A DNA stretch of 64,000 nt from Paenisporosarcina macmurdoensis (GTDB lineage Bacteria > Bacillota > Bacilli > Bacillales_A > Planococcaceae): the NCBI RefSeq assembly GCF_042658845.1, contig NZ_JBHSRI010000038.1:1-64000 (forward strand), read 5' to 3'. Positions 26,552-36,027 of this stretch are shown one piece after another. Both the position numbers and the translations under genes were made by a program. The number at the start of each line of letters is the position of its first letter. Within the stretch, counting starts at the first letter, position 1. The notes below the pieces were generated by a model that made no database searches, was not told where the DNA came from, and saw nothing but the letters and a program-made list of their open reading frames with translations.

Positions 26552-26583
26552 TTCATTCTCAATTGAAGTGGTTAATTCTCAAT
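26552..26583 (+). promoter_or_regulatory. Fur-like operator upstream of ferritin
   Basis: The 16-mer ttcattctcaattgaa (26552-26567) is identical to one in front of the siderophore binding-protein gene at 59816-59831. A second attctcaat follows at 26575-26583, 20 bp from the first. Confidence 0.5.
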
Positions 26584-26608
26584 AGGATTGTTTTAATTAA
26601 ACAACTAT

Positions 26609-26640
26609 GTTATCATTAAATAATAATAATTACTGATAAC
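26609..26640 (+). promoter_or_regulatory. Inverted repeat next to the ferritin RBS
   Basis: Perfect arms gttatca (26609-26615) and tgataac (26634-26640) around an AT-rich centre of taataataat type. Could be an operator for a Fur/PerR-family protein; not a clean match to either box. Confidence 0.35.
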
Positions 26641-26666
26641 TAATTAATTAATTGGAGGAATTTATC

Positions 26667-27161
26667 ATGTTGCCAACAAAAATGACTGAAGCTTTAAATA
26701 AACAATTTAATAATGAACTGCAAGCAGCGCATGCTTATAAAGCGATGGCGACCTATTTCTCAGATAAAGGATATCAAGGTTTTGCTAATTTTTATTTAAT
26801 CCAATCTAAAGAAGAAGATTCTCATGCCATGAAGTTTTATCATTTTTTAGTGACAATGGGTGAAAAGCCAGTACTTCATAAATTGGAAGAGCCAAAGAAT
26901 CACTTTGAGAATGCATTAGATGTAGTCCAACAATCTCTAGAACAAGAAAGAGAAGTGACACGAGATATCTATTCCTTAGTTTCTCTTGCGGCAGAATTAA
27001 AGCAACATTCCACTAGCTCGTTTTTAGACTGGTTTATTAAAGAACAAATGGAGGAAGAAGAGTCTTTCCGAATTATCCTTGTGAAATTGAAAGGAATCCA
27101 AGAGGGGGGCGAGTTCTTCCTTAAGATGGATGAAGAATTTGCTCAACGTAAATTGGAATAA
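26667..27161 (+). CDS. ftnA: Ferritin
   Basis: Iron-storage protein forming a 24-mer. 164 aa. All classical ferroxidase residues sit at their canonical positions: Glu17, Glu50, His53, Glu94, Gln127 and Glu130. ATG 26667 follows TTGGAGGA; an in-frame start 15 bp upstream would overlap that RBS. Monocistronic, with a strong terminator after it. Confidence 0.93.
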   Translation: MLPTKMTEALNKQFNNELQAAHAYKAMATYFSDKGYQGFANFYLIQSKEEDSHAMKFYHFLVTMGEKPVLHKLEEPKNHFENALDVVQQSLEQEREVTRDIYSLVSLAAELKQHSTSSFLDWFIKEQMEEEESFRIILVKLKGIQEGGEFFLKMDEEFAQRKLE

Positions 27162-27167
27162 AAATCA

Positions 27168-27203
27168 AAAACCCGCACATGGACGACATGTGCGGGTTTT
27201 TTT
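27168..27203 (+). terminator. Terminator after ferritin
   Basis: Stem aaaacccgcacatg / catgtgcgggtttt followed by T. Confidence 0.92.
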
Positions 27204-27282
27204 ATTGGAAAAATATAGTCTTTCATAAATTCACCCCAACACCCATATAAACATAGAGACAAACATCATAAGGGTGATAAAA

Positions 27283-28005
27283 GTGTCTTCTATATGGGTC
27301 GTTGGCTATTTATGTACTGCATTAGGCTTTGGTATTGGAGGTGTGATTGCTTGGATCTTAAAGGGATTTCAGAAGCGAATGGACACCGTTTACAGTATTT
27401 GTGCTGGTTTAATTCTTGGTTTAATAAGTTTTGAGATTGCCCCTGAAGCAATAGAGCTAGGTAATTGGAGTGCTTTTATTGCGGGATTTCTAATAGGAAT
27501 TATGTTATTCAAGTTTATACATAAATCGTTTAAGAACCAAATGGCCCTTAGAAAAAGTAAAGAAAAGTTGGATCCCTTATACACTGGCGTGATGTTAATG
27601 ATTAGCATCTCACTTCATAACCTGCCAATAGGCATTACTTTAGGTTCGAATCAAGACGCCACTTTAAACTTTTCCATACTTCAAACCATACTCCTTCACA
27701 ACATTCCAGAAGGAATCATCGTTTTTAGCCCTTTGTTTATGGCTGGTCTTGGAGGCTGGACGTTGATATCATTTTCTCTTATGGTTGCATTACCAGTAGG
27801 TGTTGGTGCTTATTTTGCAAGCATAATAGGAATTGAAAATCCGGTTTTTTGGTCATTCTTCATTAGTTTATCTATTGGGATGATTTATATGGTGACGATT
27901 AAAGAAATCATAACTGATTCAATAAAAGAGTCTTCTTCAACTCGCGTTTTCATCCTTGCTCTCATTGGTTTTAGTGTAATAGGAGCATTTTTCTATTTTA
28001 TATAA
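27283..28005 (+). CDS. ZIP-family metal transporter
   Basis: Membrane protein of 240 aa with about eight helices. The ZIP metal-site signatures are HNLPIG in helix IV and HNIPEG in helix V. Divalent metal (Zn, Mn or Fe) is expected; direction and specificity cannot be told. GTG 27283 is preferred because AAGGG lies 8 nt before it; GTG 27274 would overlap that RBS. The start region lies inside a 9-bp inverted repeat (see findings). Confidence 0.85.
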   Translation: MSSIWVVGYLCTALGFGIGGVIAWILKGFQKRMDTVYSICAGLILGLISFEIAPEAIELGNWSAFIAGFLIGIMLFKFIHKSFKNQMALRKSKEKLDPLYTGVMLMISISLHNLPIGITLGSNQDATLNFSILQTILLHNIPEGIIVFSPLFMAGLGGWTLISFSLMVALPVGVGAYFASIIGIENPVFWSFFISLSIGMIYMVTIKEIITDSIKESSSTRVFILALIGFSVIGAFFYFI

Positions 28006-28012
28006 ATATCAT

Positions 28013-28053
28013 CAGAATAGCCCGCTGAAGTATGAATACAGTGGGCTATTCTA
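28013..28053. terminator. Bidirectional terminator between ZIP and MFS genes
   Basis: Long stem agaatagcccgctg / cagtgggctattct between convergent genes; short T-runs only. Confidence 0.7.
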
Positions 28054-28075
28054 AAGTGAAGCTTTATATGCCGGT

Positions 28076-29284
28076 TTAACCTAATGCTATTTTAGAAGTG
28101 GTAAGACGGCTCACTGTCACACTGAGAAAGATTGCAACAATCAACATTACAACAGAACCACTAATCACAACTTCTTGCACCGAAAAAACTTGTGCGGCTA
28201 GCCCCATAAACAAAACCACCATCAGTTGAATCGTATTAGCCACCATCCCATACAAACTCGAGATTCTCCCCATCATGTCGATTGGAATATTCTCTTGAAT
28301 AAATGTCATGAAACCTGTGTTTGCCAGTGGAAGAAAAAAGGCGAGGATGAAAAATCCGATACTCGCCATCATATAAGTTGTTGAGAAACTATAAAAAACA
28401 TAGCCACATGCGACCAATGTAGTTCCACTGACCATCATTTGTTTAGCTGAAGCATTTCTAACGACACCATTTGTGAAAATAGCCCCCACCAAGAATCCGA
28501 TTCCTGCAATACTAACGAGAGAGCCATATGCAGCATCTGAAAGATGAAGAACCTCCTTCGAAAAGGCTACTTCCATTGAATCAAGTGCAGCTGTCAACAA
28601 CATTGCGCCTTGAAAAATCATATAGACAATTACAAAAGGGAAAGCAATTTTGCTGAAACTCCAAACTAAATGCCAATCTGATCGAATGTCATTAAAAGTT
28701 ATTTTGATTGTTACTGTAGCTGAGGAAGGGACTAAATTTGGTAGTAAATAGGTCAAACCCGCTGATAATAAGAAGGTTCCAACATTCACAAACAACGCCA
28801 TTTCGAGAGTACCCACCATAAATAAGATCCCCGCTAGTGCCGGTCCCATGATAAAAGCTCCAGAATGCACAAAACTGAGCAGTGCATTGAATCGTTTACG
28901 ATTATGTTCAGGCAACAGTAACGTCATGTACGTAAAAGATGCAGGCTCAAACACGGCACCAGCCATTTGAATGAACAACACAAGTGTATAGATTACCCAT
29001 ATGGAATCTAAAAAAGGAATGCTTACAATTAATAGCGCTCTAATCACATCTAAAAAAATCATCAAATACTTTGTGGAAGAACGATCGATTACACTGCCAG
29101 CCCATAACCCAACAAACATTCGAGCGAACGGTTTAATCATATACAGACCTGCAACAGCAAATGCAGAACCTGTCATTTCAAAAACCATTAAGTTAATGGC
29201 CAACAAATAAATCCATTGACCCATATTAGCAATTCCTACGGCGCTTAAATAATAAACTGGAAACTTCCATTTTGATAAGATCAT
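28076..29284 (-). CDS. MFS transporter under T-box control
   Basis: 402 aa major facilitator with about 12 helices, of the permease group with AGLYMIKPFARMFVGLWAGSVIDRSSTKYLM after helix 2. Start ATG 29284 follows GGAGGG by 7 nt. An in-frame extension upstream (to 29431) is only the T-box leader read as protein. The T-box suggests that the substrate is an amino acid or peptide whose shortage is sensed as uncharged tRNA, or an exported compound derived from it. Confidence 0.85.
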   Translation of the reverse strand: MILSKWKFPVYYLSAVGIANMGQWIYLLAINLMVFEMTGSAFAVAGLYMIKPFARMFVGLWAGSVIDRSSTKYLMIFLDVIRALLIVSIPFLDSIWVIYTLVLFIQMAGAVFEPASFTYMTLLLPEHNRKRFNALLSFVHSGAFIMGPALAGILFMVGTLEMALFVNVGTFLLSAGLTYLLPNLVPSSATVTIKITFNDIRSDWHLVWSFSKIAFPFVIVYMIFQGAMLLTAALDSMEVAFSKEVLHLSDAAYGSLVSIAGIGFLVGAIFTNGVVRNASAKQMMVSGTTLVACGYVFYSFSTTYMMASIGFFILAFFLPLANTGFMTFIQENIPIDMMGRISSLYGMVANTIQLMVVLFMGLAAQVFSVQEVVISGSVVMLIVAIFLSVTVSRLTTSKIALG

Positions 29285-29299
29285 ACGAATCCCTCCGAC

Positions 29300-29610
29300 A
29301 TGTTTTTTGGCAAAATAAAAAACCTCACCCCCAAGACGATTTGTCTTGGGGACGAGATTAACATGTCGTGGTACCACCCCAGTTTGTTCTGATGTCACCA
29401 TCAAAACCTTTTCAAGTACGGCATGAATCATGCTTATACTTTAGCTTGGTAACGGGAGCATCCGTCACACCATCACCGATAAAAGGGTCCGATGTGAAGC
29501 TCAGAGTCTTGTTTCAATCCGTGAATGCTTACCCTTTTTCAGCAACCAGGGCTCTCTGTTTTAAGAATTCAAGTGATTTACTGTTCTCTTCATTGCTTAT
29601 TATTTTGGAT
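29300..29610 (-). ncRNA. T-box riboswitch leader
   Basis: On the minus strand: stem I with AGTA and GAA loop-E strands, AGAGAG and the apical ggttgctg; the stem II/III region; antiterminator T-box GGGTGGTACCACG (29379-29367); and terminator stem ccccaagac / gtcttgggg with T-run (29356-29316). The specifier is in GAAACAAG (29515-29508), read as ACA (Thr) or CAA (Gln). The T-box bulge TGGT calls for a tRNA with discriminator A, which the tRNA-Gln in this window (G) lacks, so Thr via another isoacceptor is slightly preferred. A weak -10 (TATGAT, 29616-29611) precedes it. Confidence 0.93.
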
Positions 29611-29735
29611 ATCATAACATAAAATGTATCTTATTGGGTGAGATAATTTATTCATACTAACCAAAGAAATCTATTGTAAAGAAATGTAAGTGTATGTAAC
29701 AATCTACATATGGATATTTTTAGCGGAGGGATAGT

Positions 29736-30350
29736 ATGGAATTATTACTCATAAGACATGGAGAATCAGAAGCGGATGTATTAGGCGTACATGAAGGTAG
29801 GGCGGACTTTCCTTTAACAGAGCTAGGGGAGAAGCAAGCGAGAAGCATGTCAACATACATAGAACAACATTACCCACCAACTATTATCCTATCAAGTCCT
29901 TTAATCAGAGCCAAAAGGACAGCCAACATATTACAAGAATCTATTGGCTGCGAATTAATAGTAGGTAAAGAGTTAATGGAATTTAACAATGGGGTTCTTG
30001 CTGGATTATCAAGAAAAGAAGCAGCCATAAAACATCCTTTTCCTAAAGGTGGAAGACCAGCTCACATACCTATTCAAGATGGTGAATCAGATTTGGAGTT
30101 TCGTTTTAGAGTAGATAGCATTTTTCACAAAGTGTTAGTAGACTATCAAGACTATGAGCGTGTAGCCATTGTATCTCACGGAGGGACTATTTCGAATTTG
30201 CTTAAAGCATTTCTCAAACAACCGATGAACAATGAATTTATTTTTACGACAGGTGATACAGGCATTCATTTACTTGAAATAAAAGACAACTATCGAATTA
30301 TCAAGTTCCTGAATAAACAAGAACATCTTCACATGATAGAAGAAGGCTGA
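29736..30350 (+). CDS. Histidine phosphatase superfamily protein
   Basis: Phosphoglycerate-mutase-like phosphatase of 204 aa. Catalytic LLIRHGES (His8) with SSPLIRAKRTA, acidic ELMEFNNGVLAG and the second histidine in VSHGGT. It lacks the length of glycolytic Gpm; the substrate is unknown. RBS gcggaggg. Confidence 0.85.
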   Translation: MELLLIRHGESEADVLGVHEGRADFPLTELGEKQARSMSTYIEQHYPPTIILSSPLIRAKRTANILQESIGCELIVGKELMEFNNGVLAGLSRKEAAIKHPFPKGGRPAHIPIQDGESDLEFRFRVDSIFHKVLVDYQDYERVAIVSHGGTISNLLKAFLKQPMNNEFIFTTGDTGIHLLEIKDNYRIIKFLNKQEHLHMIEEG

Positions 30351-30373
30351 GCATTCGGTTTCTGAAAAAGCAA

Positions 30374-30757
30374 CTAGTCTTCAGTTTTTCTAAAGTCATA
30401 CGTATCCTTGCGAACATCAAGTTCCATACCATTGATAGATACGACATGATCATTGATCCACTCGATTTCGCCTTTTTCCATCCTGTAAGCCCAGTAGAAA
30501 TTCCGTTTTTTATCATGTTTATCATGGTAAATTACTTCGCCTCTAACAGCAGGAGCAACCGTGGAATGTGTATTAATTACATAAGTCACAACCGTATAAT
30601 CCCCTCTTAGGGAGGTTTTTTCAGCTAATGCTTCTCCTTCAGGCAGACGATCTATATTGAAAAACAAATAATTGATCAACATGAAAAGACCGAATAGAAG
30701 GATGCCGATAAGCAAAACAAAATATCCAAACCCTTTCAAAAAAGTCTTCGACCGCAT
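30374..30757 (-). CDS. DUF5412-like membrane-anchored protein
   Basis: 127 aa: one membrane helix at about 11-33 (YFVLLIGILLFGLFMLINYLF) and an extracytoplasmic domain with VVTYVINTHSTVAPAVRGEV and RNFYWAYRMEKGEIEWINDHVVSINGMELDV, the pattern of the DUF5412 family. ATG 30757 follows a gagg-type RBS; the longer frame to 30871 reads through intergenic DNA. Function unknown. Confidence 0.75.
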   Translation of the reverse strand: MRSKTFLKGFGYFVLLIGILLFGLFMLINYLFFNIDRLPEGEALAEKTSLRGDYTVVTYVINTHSTVAPAVRGEVIYHDKHDKKRNFYWAYRMEKGEIEWINDHVVSINGMELDVRKDTYDFRKTED

Positions 30758-30915
30758 GAACCTCACTCCTCTACCCTTACTAAACGATGGAAAAAGGAAA
30801 TGGTTGCAGTAGTATGTGGGGGAATTTCTAATGATATGGTCACAAACAACTTGTTTGATAGCATATGGCAAAGATTTTCTATCCAGTTGCGTTAAACAGA
30901 CAGGAGTGAATTAAA

Positions 30916-31242
30916 ATGACAAAAGGTGTGTACTGTGAAAAATGCGATAGAGAAATCAAGTTCACTGGTGATTTAGTCACAACGATTTTTATGTTTCAAG
31001 TCGTACCGTATCACGAGAATTGTTATGCAAAAGATTTAAAAGGCATGCGCAGTTTCTTTGTATCTAATACTCCGATTAACGGAATTTCTGGCAACATTTC
31101 AGCAGTACTTTCAATCTTCATCGGGATATTCGCTGTACTCTTTTTAGATGGATTCACCAAGTTCTTAGGCTTGTTAGCATTGGTCTCCGTAGGTTACCGA
31201 CTCTATTCATATATGCGATTTGAAAAAAGGCTGCCTGATTGA
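30916..31242 (+). CDS. Small membrane protein with zinc-ribbon-like N-terminus
   Basis: 108 aa. The N-terminus has C-x2-C (YCEKCD) and later H-x2-C (YHENC), a possible zinc site; two membrane helices lie at about 60-95. Not recognised otherwise. RBS ggagtg. Divergent from the DUF5412 gene. Confidence 0.65.
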   Translation: MTKGVYCEKCDREIKFTGDLVTTIFMFQVVPYHENCYAKDLKGMRSFFVSNTPINGISGNISAVLSIFIGIFAVLFLDGFTKFLGLLALVSVGYRLYSYMRFEKRLPD

Positions 31243-31457
31243 AAGATTGATGGTTTATAACCTGTTACATAGAAGTAAGAAGAATTACGTCCGTCATTCT
31301 TCAAAATTCAACAAAAAGTATCTTCAATCTAGTTGACAAGTTTTTAACATATTACTGGGCATATTGACTGTATTTACTAAATAGGCCAATTAAGACAGCA
31401 TTATCTGACAATTTAATGCTAAACTAGTAATATCTTATTAAAAACTTGGAGGTACAC

Positions 31458-32951
31458 GTGAAAATTCAACGTAAACTATTAATTGGTCTAGCTACTATTG
31501 TCATGTTTAGTGGAACAACCTTAACTACGATCTCTGAAACGTCAACCGTCCAAGCCGCCTCTCCTTACACTAGCTTACAAAATTCGATAAATAACGTCAT
31601 GACTGACAGCAGAATGACTAGTGCATCTACTAGTGTAACCATACGAAAAGCCTCTACTGGTGAAATTATCTATCAAAAAAATGGAGATAAAGGTATTACA
31701 CCTGCTTCTTCTTTGAAAATTCTGACTGCCTCTGCAGCATTAGAAACTTTAGGGGAAAATCATCGTTTTTCTACTGATTTGTTAACTAACGGAACTGTAG
31801 CGAAGGGAACATTGTACGGCAATCTCTATCTTCGCGGAAAAGGTGATCCTACTTTAATGAAAAAAGATTTCGATCATTTCGCTTCAATGTTAGCTAATAG
31901 AGGAGTGAAACGACTTTCTGGACACATTATTGGGGACGATACTTGGTTTGACGCGGATCGTTTATCACCGGGAATTGCAAAAGCAGATGAATCCTATTAT
32001 TATGCAGCCCGTATTTCTGCATTAAGTCTTTCACCGAACACGGATTACGATGCAGGATCTGTAATTGTAGATGCTAAACCTTCAGTAAACGGGCGAGTTG
32101 CAAAAATCACGTTAACGCCAGCAACAGGTGTAGTTCGCATCGTCAATCAATCAAGAACTGTACCAAAAGGATATTCAAATACGTTAAAGATTAAACGTGA
32201 ATACGGAACGAATAAAGTGATCATCTCAGGTAATGTACCACTTGGTTCTGCTGGAAAGAAAGAGTGGATTACCGTATCTAACCCTACTGCTTATGCATTA
32301 GATGTCTTTAAAAGATCATTAGCTTCAAAAGGAATTACCTTTGTCTCTACATCTAAAGTAGTTTCAGGAACAACACCAAAAAATGCACGTGTGTTACTGT
32401 CTAAAAAATCAATGCCTTTAAAAGATTTAATGATTCCATTTTTGAAACTCAGCAACAATACGCATGCTGAAGTTTTAGCGAAAGAAATGGGTAAAGTAAA
32501 ATATGGAGTAGGTAGTTGGGATGCGGGGCTTAAAGTAATGAGAGAGTACGCAGATTCCGTAGGTTTGGATGTCAACCAATGGGTGTTCGAGGATGCCTCT
32601 GGTATGTCGCATGCTAATAAAATTCCTTCTAGTCAATTGACTCAATTACTCCATCATGTAAGATCTGAACCTTGGTATGGTGTGTTCTTAAAAGGACTTC
32701 CAATTTCGGGTGGATATGAACGCTTCGTGGGTGGCACATTACGCCTAAGAATGAAAACTGCTCCAGCAAAAGGGAATGTAATGGCAAAAACGGGTAGTTT
32801 AGACAATGTTAGTGCGCTAGCCGGATATGCAAAAACAAGAGATGGAGAGTTGTTAATTTTCACTGTCCAAACACAAAATACCAAGTCTAGTACAGTTCCG
32901 GTCATTGATCGACTAGCAACATCCATTGCGAATTCGAAAAAAACGCCTTAA
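31458..32951 (+). CDS. dacC: D-alanyl-D-alanine carboxypeptidase/endopeptidase (PBP4, S13)
   Basis: Secreted class C low-mass penicillin-binding protein trimming peptidoglycan. 497 aa from GTG 31458 (RBS ggaggt, 4-5 nt). Signal peptide ends near VQAAS (about residues 31-35). S13 motifs: SSLK (Ser84-Lys87), SNN (KLSNNTHAEVLAKEMG) and KTG (AKTGSLDNVSALAGYA). A large insertion domain between SxxK and SxN is as in PBP4a. Confidence 0.9.
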   Translation: MKIQRKLLIGLATIVMFSGTTLTTISETSTVQAASPYTSLQNSINNVMTDSRMTSASTSVTIRKASTGEIIYQKNGDKGITPASSLKILTASAALETLGENHRFSTDLLTNGTVAKGTLYGNLYLRGKGDPTLMKKDFDHFASMLANRGVKRLSGHIIGDDTWFDADRLSPGIAKADESYYYAARISALSLSPNTDYDAGSVIVDAKPSVNGRVAKITLTPATGVVRIVNQSRTVPKGYSNTLKIKREYGTNKVIISGNVPLGSAGKKEWITVSNPTAYALDVFKRSLASKGITFVSTSKVVSGTTPKNARVLLSKKSMPLKDLMIPFLKLSNNTHAEVLAKEMGKVKYGVGSWDAGLKVMREYADSVGLDVNQWVFEDASGMSHANKIPSSQLTQLLHHVRSEPWYGVFLKGLPISGGYERFVGGTLRLRMKTAPAKGNVMAKTGSLDNVSALAGYAKTRDGELLIFTVQTQNTKSSTVPVIDRLATSIANSKKTP

Positions 32952-32999
32952 TGATCATAGACGTGAGATGGCAACAGATGACTAAAAAGAAAATATAGA

Positions 33000-33040
33000 A
33001 AAACCGGTACGGGAGAAAACCCCGTACCGGTTTTGTTTTT
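33000..33040. terminator. Bidirectional terminator between dacC and fhs
   Basis: Stem aaaaccggtacggg / cccgtaccggtttt with T on one side and A on the other, between convergent genes. Confidence 0.92.
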
Positions 33041-33058
33041 AAGAAAAGGTAACTTGAA

Positions 33059-34723
33059 CTAGAATAATCCGACCGCGTTGCCATCTTGATCAACATCCAT
33101 ATTTAAAGCGGCTGGTTGTTTTGGTAATCCTGGCATGGTCATGATATCACCGGTTAGGCAGACCAAGAAGCCTGCACCGAGTTTCGGGATAATGTCACGA
33201 ATGGTAATGGTAAATCCTTCAGGACGTCCATGAAGGGAAGGTTGATCAGAAAGAGAGTATTGTGTTTTAGCCATACAAATAGGCAATGCATCCCAGCCGT
33301 ATTTTTTTAAATCTACTAGCTTTTTCTTAGCACTATCTGTTAATTGAATGTCAGCTCCACCATACACTTGTTGAACAATAATTCGTAGCTTTTCTTCGAC
33401 AGAATCAGTTTCCTCATATAGCATGGTAAAGTTTTTCGGTTTAGCCAATTCTTCTTTTACAAGCTTAGCTAGCTCAAGTCCACCTTTACCACCTTGCTCC
33501 CATACGTTGGTTAATGCAATTTGAACACCTTGTGCTTTAGCCCAATCCATGACTTCTTGTAACTCATCCTGTGCATCTGCGGTAAAACGGTTTAATGCAA
33601 CGACCGGTTCAATGCCAAATTGACGAATCGTATCTACATGTTTCGCCAAATTCGCCATCCCGCGTTTCACGGCATCAGTATTTGGTTGTGTAAGTTGATT
33701 TTTCTCAACTCCACCATGCATCTTGAGAGCACGAACTGTTGCTACAATGACCACGGCATCTGGATGGAAGTTACCTTTTCTTGATTTGATGTGCATGAAT
33801 TTCTCAGCGCCTAAATCTGCTCCAAAGCCGGCCTCGGTTACGACGATATCTGCAAGTCTTCTTGCTGTATTTGTTGCCATTAAAGAATTACACCCATGAG
33901 CAATATTGGCAAAAGGACCACCGTGAATGATTGCAGGCGTTCCTTCAATGGTTTGTACCAAATTCGGTTTGAATGCATCTTTTAATAACAATGTAAGAGC
34001 ACCTTCAACACCCAATTGTCTTACAGTTACAGGCTCTTTATCGTATGTGTAAGCAATGACCATTTGAGCAAGTCGTTCTTTCAAATCTTCCAGACTTGTT
34101 GCGAGGCATAACACGGCCATGATTTCAGAGGCGACGGTGATATCAAATCCATCTTGTCTAGGAACTCCTTGTAGTGGACCGCCTAATCCTATAGTCACTT
34201 GTCGTAATGCACGGTCATTTATATCAAGAACTCGTTTCCATGCAACTCTTCGTGGATCTAGATTTAGTAAATTACCTTGATGTAAATGATTATCGATAAG
34301 TGCAGATAAGGCATTATTTGCAGAGGTGATGGCATGTATATCTCCTGTAAAATGAAGATTGATGTCTTCCATCGGCAATACTTGGGCGAAACCACCGCCT
34401 GTTGCTCCACCTTTCATGCCCATAACAGGACCAAGTGAAGGCTCGCGTAATGCGACGATGACCGACTCATTAAGTTGATTGAATGCATCTGCTAATCCTA
34501 CAGTAACCGTCGATTTCCCTTCACCTGCAGGGGTTGGACTGATGGCTGTGACTAATACGATTTGACCTTGGGTGGTAATAGGCGGCAGGGAATTGACGTC
34601 AATCTTAGCTTTATAGTTGCCATATAATTCAAGTGCCTTTTGTGGAATTCCTGCTTTAGTAGCAATTTCCTGAATCGGTAACATGGTTGCATTTGTTGCA
34701 ATGGATAAGTCTGTAAACGACAT
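33059..34723 (-). CDS. fhs: Formate-tetrahydrofolate ligase
   Basis: ATP-dependent synthesis of 10-formyl-THF. 554 aa, the standard length. P-loop TPTPAGEGKST-type (SPTPAGEGKST, about residues 62-72), EPSLGPVMGMKGGATGGG, the conserved FTGDIHAITSANN and the C-terminal LTGDIMTMPGLPKQPAA are all seen. Monocistronic. Confidence 0.97.
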   Translation of the reverse strand: MSFTDLSIATNATMLPIQEIATKAGIPQKALELYGNYKAKIDVNSLPPITTQGQIVLVTAISPTPAGEGKSTVTVGLADAFNQLNESVIVALREPSLGPVMGMKGGATGGGFAQVLPMEDINLHFTGDIHAITSANNALSALIDNHLHQGNLLNLDPRRVAWKRVLDINDRALRQVTIGLGGPLQGVPRQDGFDITVASEIMAVLCLATSLEDLKERLAQMVIAYTYDKEPVTVRQLGVEGALTLLLKDAFKPNLVQTIEGTPAIIHGGPFANIAHGCNSLMATNTARRLADIVVTEAGFGADLGAEKFMHIKSRKGNFHPDAVVIVATVRALKMHGGVEKNQLTQPNTDAVKRGMANLAKHVDTIRQFGIEPVVALNRFTADAQDELQEVMDWAKAQGVQIALTNVWEQGGKGGLELAKLVKEELAKPKNFTMLYEETDSVEEKLRIIVQQVYGGADIQLTDSAKKKLVDLKKYGWDALPICMAKTQYSLSDQPSLHGRPEGFTITIRDIIPKLGAGFLVCLTGDIMTMPGLPKQPAALNMDVDQDGNAVGLF

Positions 34724-34935
34724 GAATTCCCCAACTTTCCCGAATTGTTTTATGTAGAAAAATCTCTAATTGGTTTGCTTTGTTGTTGTCATACAAATAA
34801 GAAATATCATATCATATTGACGCTGGATTAACCGCTGCTTACTCTTTTTATTAAAAGGAGACGTGTTGTGAATGGGATTTTCGGGTATAGCTAAACCAAA
34901 CAAAATTCTATAAATGATGCGAAGGAGGAACATCC

Positions 34936-35100
34936 ATGCCAGACCATAAAAACAAAGACAAACAAGACGATAAAACCATGACACGTAAGGATAATGACAA
35001 GAAGAATGTGAAGCTTTCATCAAATGATGTGTCAGAAGAAAATAGCGAAAATACAGAGGCTGTAGTGACACAACCACGTATTAATACAGACGGTCTCTAA
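34936..35100 (+). CDS. Small charged protein, 54 aa
   Basis: Begins MPDHKNKDKQDDKTM; almost entirely polar and disordered in character. Strong RBS (gaaggagga, 5 nt) and a terminator right after it support a real gene. Not recognised; the composition is like small spore or stress proteins. Confidence 0.6.
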   Translation: MPDHKNKDKQDDKTMTRKDNDKKNVKLSSNDVSEENSENTEAVVTQPRINTDGL

Positions 35101-35105
35101 TTATC

Positions 35106-35138
35106 AAAAGACTAGCTCAATGGAGTTAGTCTTTTTTA
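35106..35138 (+). terminator. Terminator after the 54-aa gene
   Basis: Stem aaaagactagctc / gagttagtctttt (one mismatch) and T-run. Confidence 0.85.
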
Positions 35139-35303
35139 TACATATTTCATATAGCAAGGGTTAATGAAAGAGATACCTATTTTCGTATTTCACTCGAAAA
35201 TTATCAAGCTCTTGGTGTATAATGCAACAGTGAGCAAGCGTATGATATACAGTATGAAAATATCAATATTTAGAGAGACACACTGGAAAGAGAGTGAATC
35301 GAA

Positions 35304-36023
35304 ATGGGACGTAAGTGGAATAATATTAAAGAAAAGAAGGCTTCAAAAGATTCAAATACGAGTCGGATTTATGCCAAGTTTGGACGCGAAATATATGTAG
35401 CGGCAAAACAAGGTGAACCAGATCCGGAATCAAACCGAGCATTAAAAGTTGTGCTAGAACGCGCAAAAACATATAGTGTGCCAAAAGCGATTGTTGATCG
35501 TGCCATTGAAAAAGCAAAGGGCGGATCAGAAGAAAGTTTTGATGAATTGCGTTATGAGGGCTTCGGACCAAACGGCTCAATGGTCATCGTGGATGCGCTG
35601 ACAAATAACGTGAATCGTACAGCTTCAGATGTACGTGCTGCATTTGGTAAAAACGGTGGCAACATGGGTGTTAGTGGATCTGTGGCTTATATGTTTGATG
35701 CAACAGCTGTTATTGGGATTGAAGGAAAAACAGCAGATGAAGTATTTGAACTTTTAGTTGAAGAGGAAATTGATGTACGTGACGTATTAGAAGAAGATGA
35801 GTCAGTCATCGTCTATGCTGAACCAGATCAATTCCATGCGGTACAGGAAGCATTTAAAAATGTGGGAATTACAGACTATACAGTTGCTGAATTAACTATG
35901 CTTGCACAAAATGATATTCCACTCGATGCAGATGCTCAAATTCAATTTGAAAAAATGATTGATGCTTTAGAAGATTTAGAAGATGTTCAACAAGTTTATC
36001 ATAATGTTGATTTAGGCGAATAA
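35304..36023 (+). CDS. YebC/PmpR (TACO1) family protein, YeeI-like
   Basis: 239 aa, starts MGRKWNNIKEKKASKDSNTSRIYAKFGREI as in the YeeI branch of the YebC family, then YEGFGPNGSMVIVDALTNNVNRTASDVRAAF. Family members are annotated as transcriptional regulators, and recent work links them to translation of proline stretches; which applies here is open. RBS gagagtg-type upstream; terminator at 36028-36065. Confidence 0.9.
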   Translation: MGRKWNNIKEKKASKDSNTSRIYAKFGREIYVAAKQGEPDPESNRALKVVLERAKTYSVPKAIVDRAIEKAKGGSEESFDELRYEGFGPNGSMVIVDALTNNVNRTASDVRAAFGKNGGNMGVSGSVAYMFDATAVIGIEGKTADEVFELLVEEEIDVRDVLEEDESVIVYAEPDQFHAVQEAFKNVGITDYTVAELTMLAQNDIPLDADAQIQFEKMIDALEDLEDVQQVYHNVDLGE

Positions 36024-36027
36024 AGAG

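Noticed and set aside
29285..29431. N-terminal extension of the MFS transporter
   Set aside because: It is the T-box antiterminator/terminator read as protein; the RBS points to ATG 29284.
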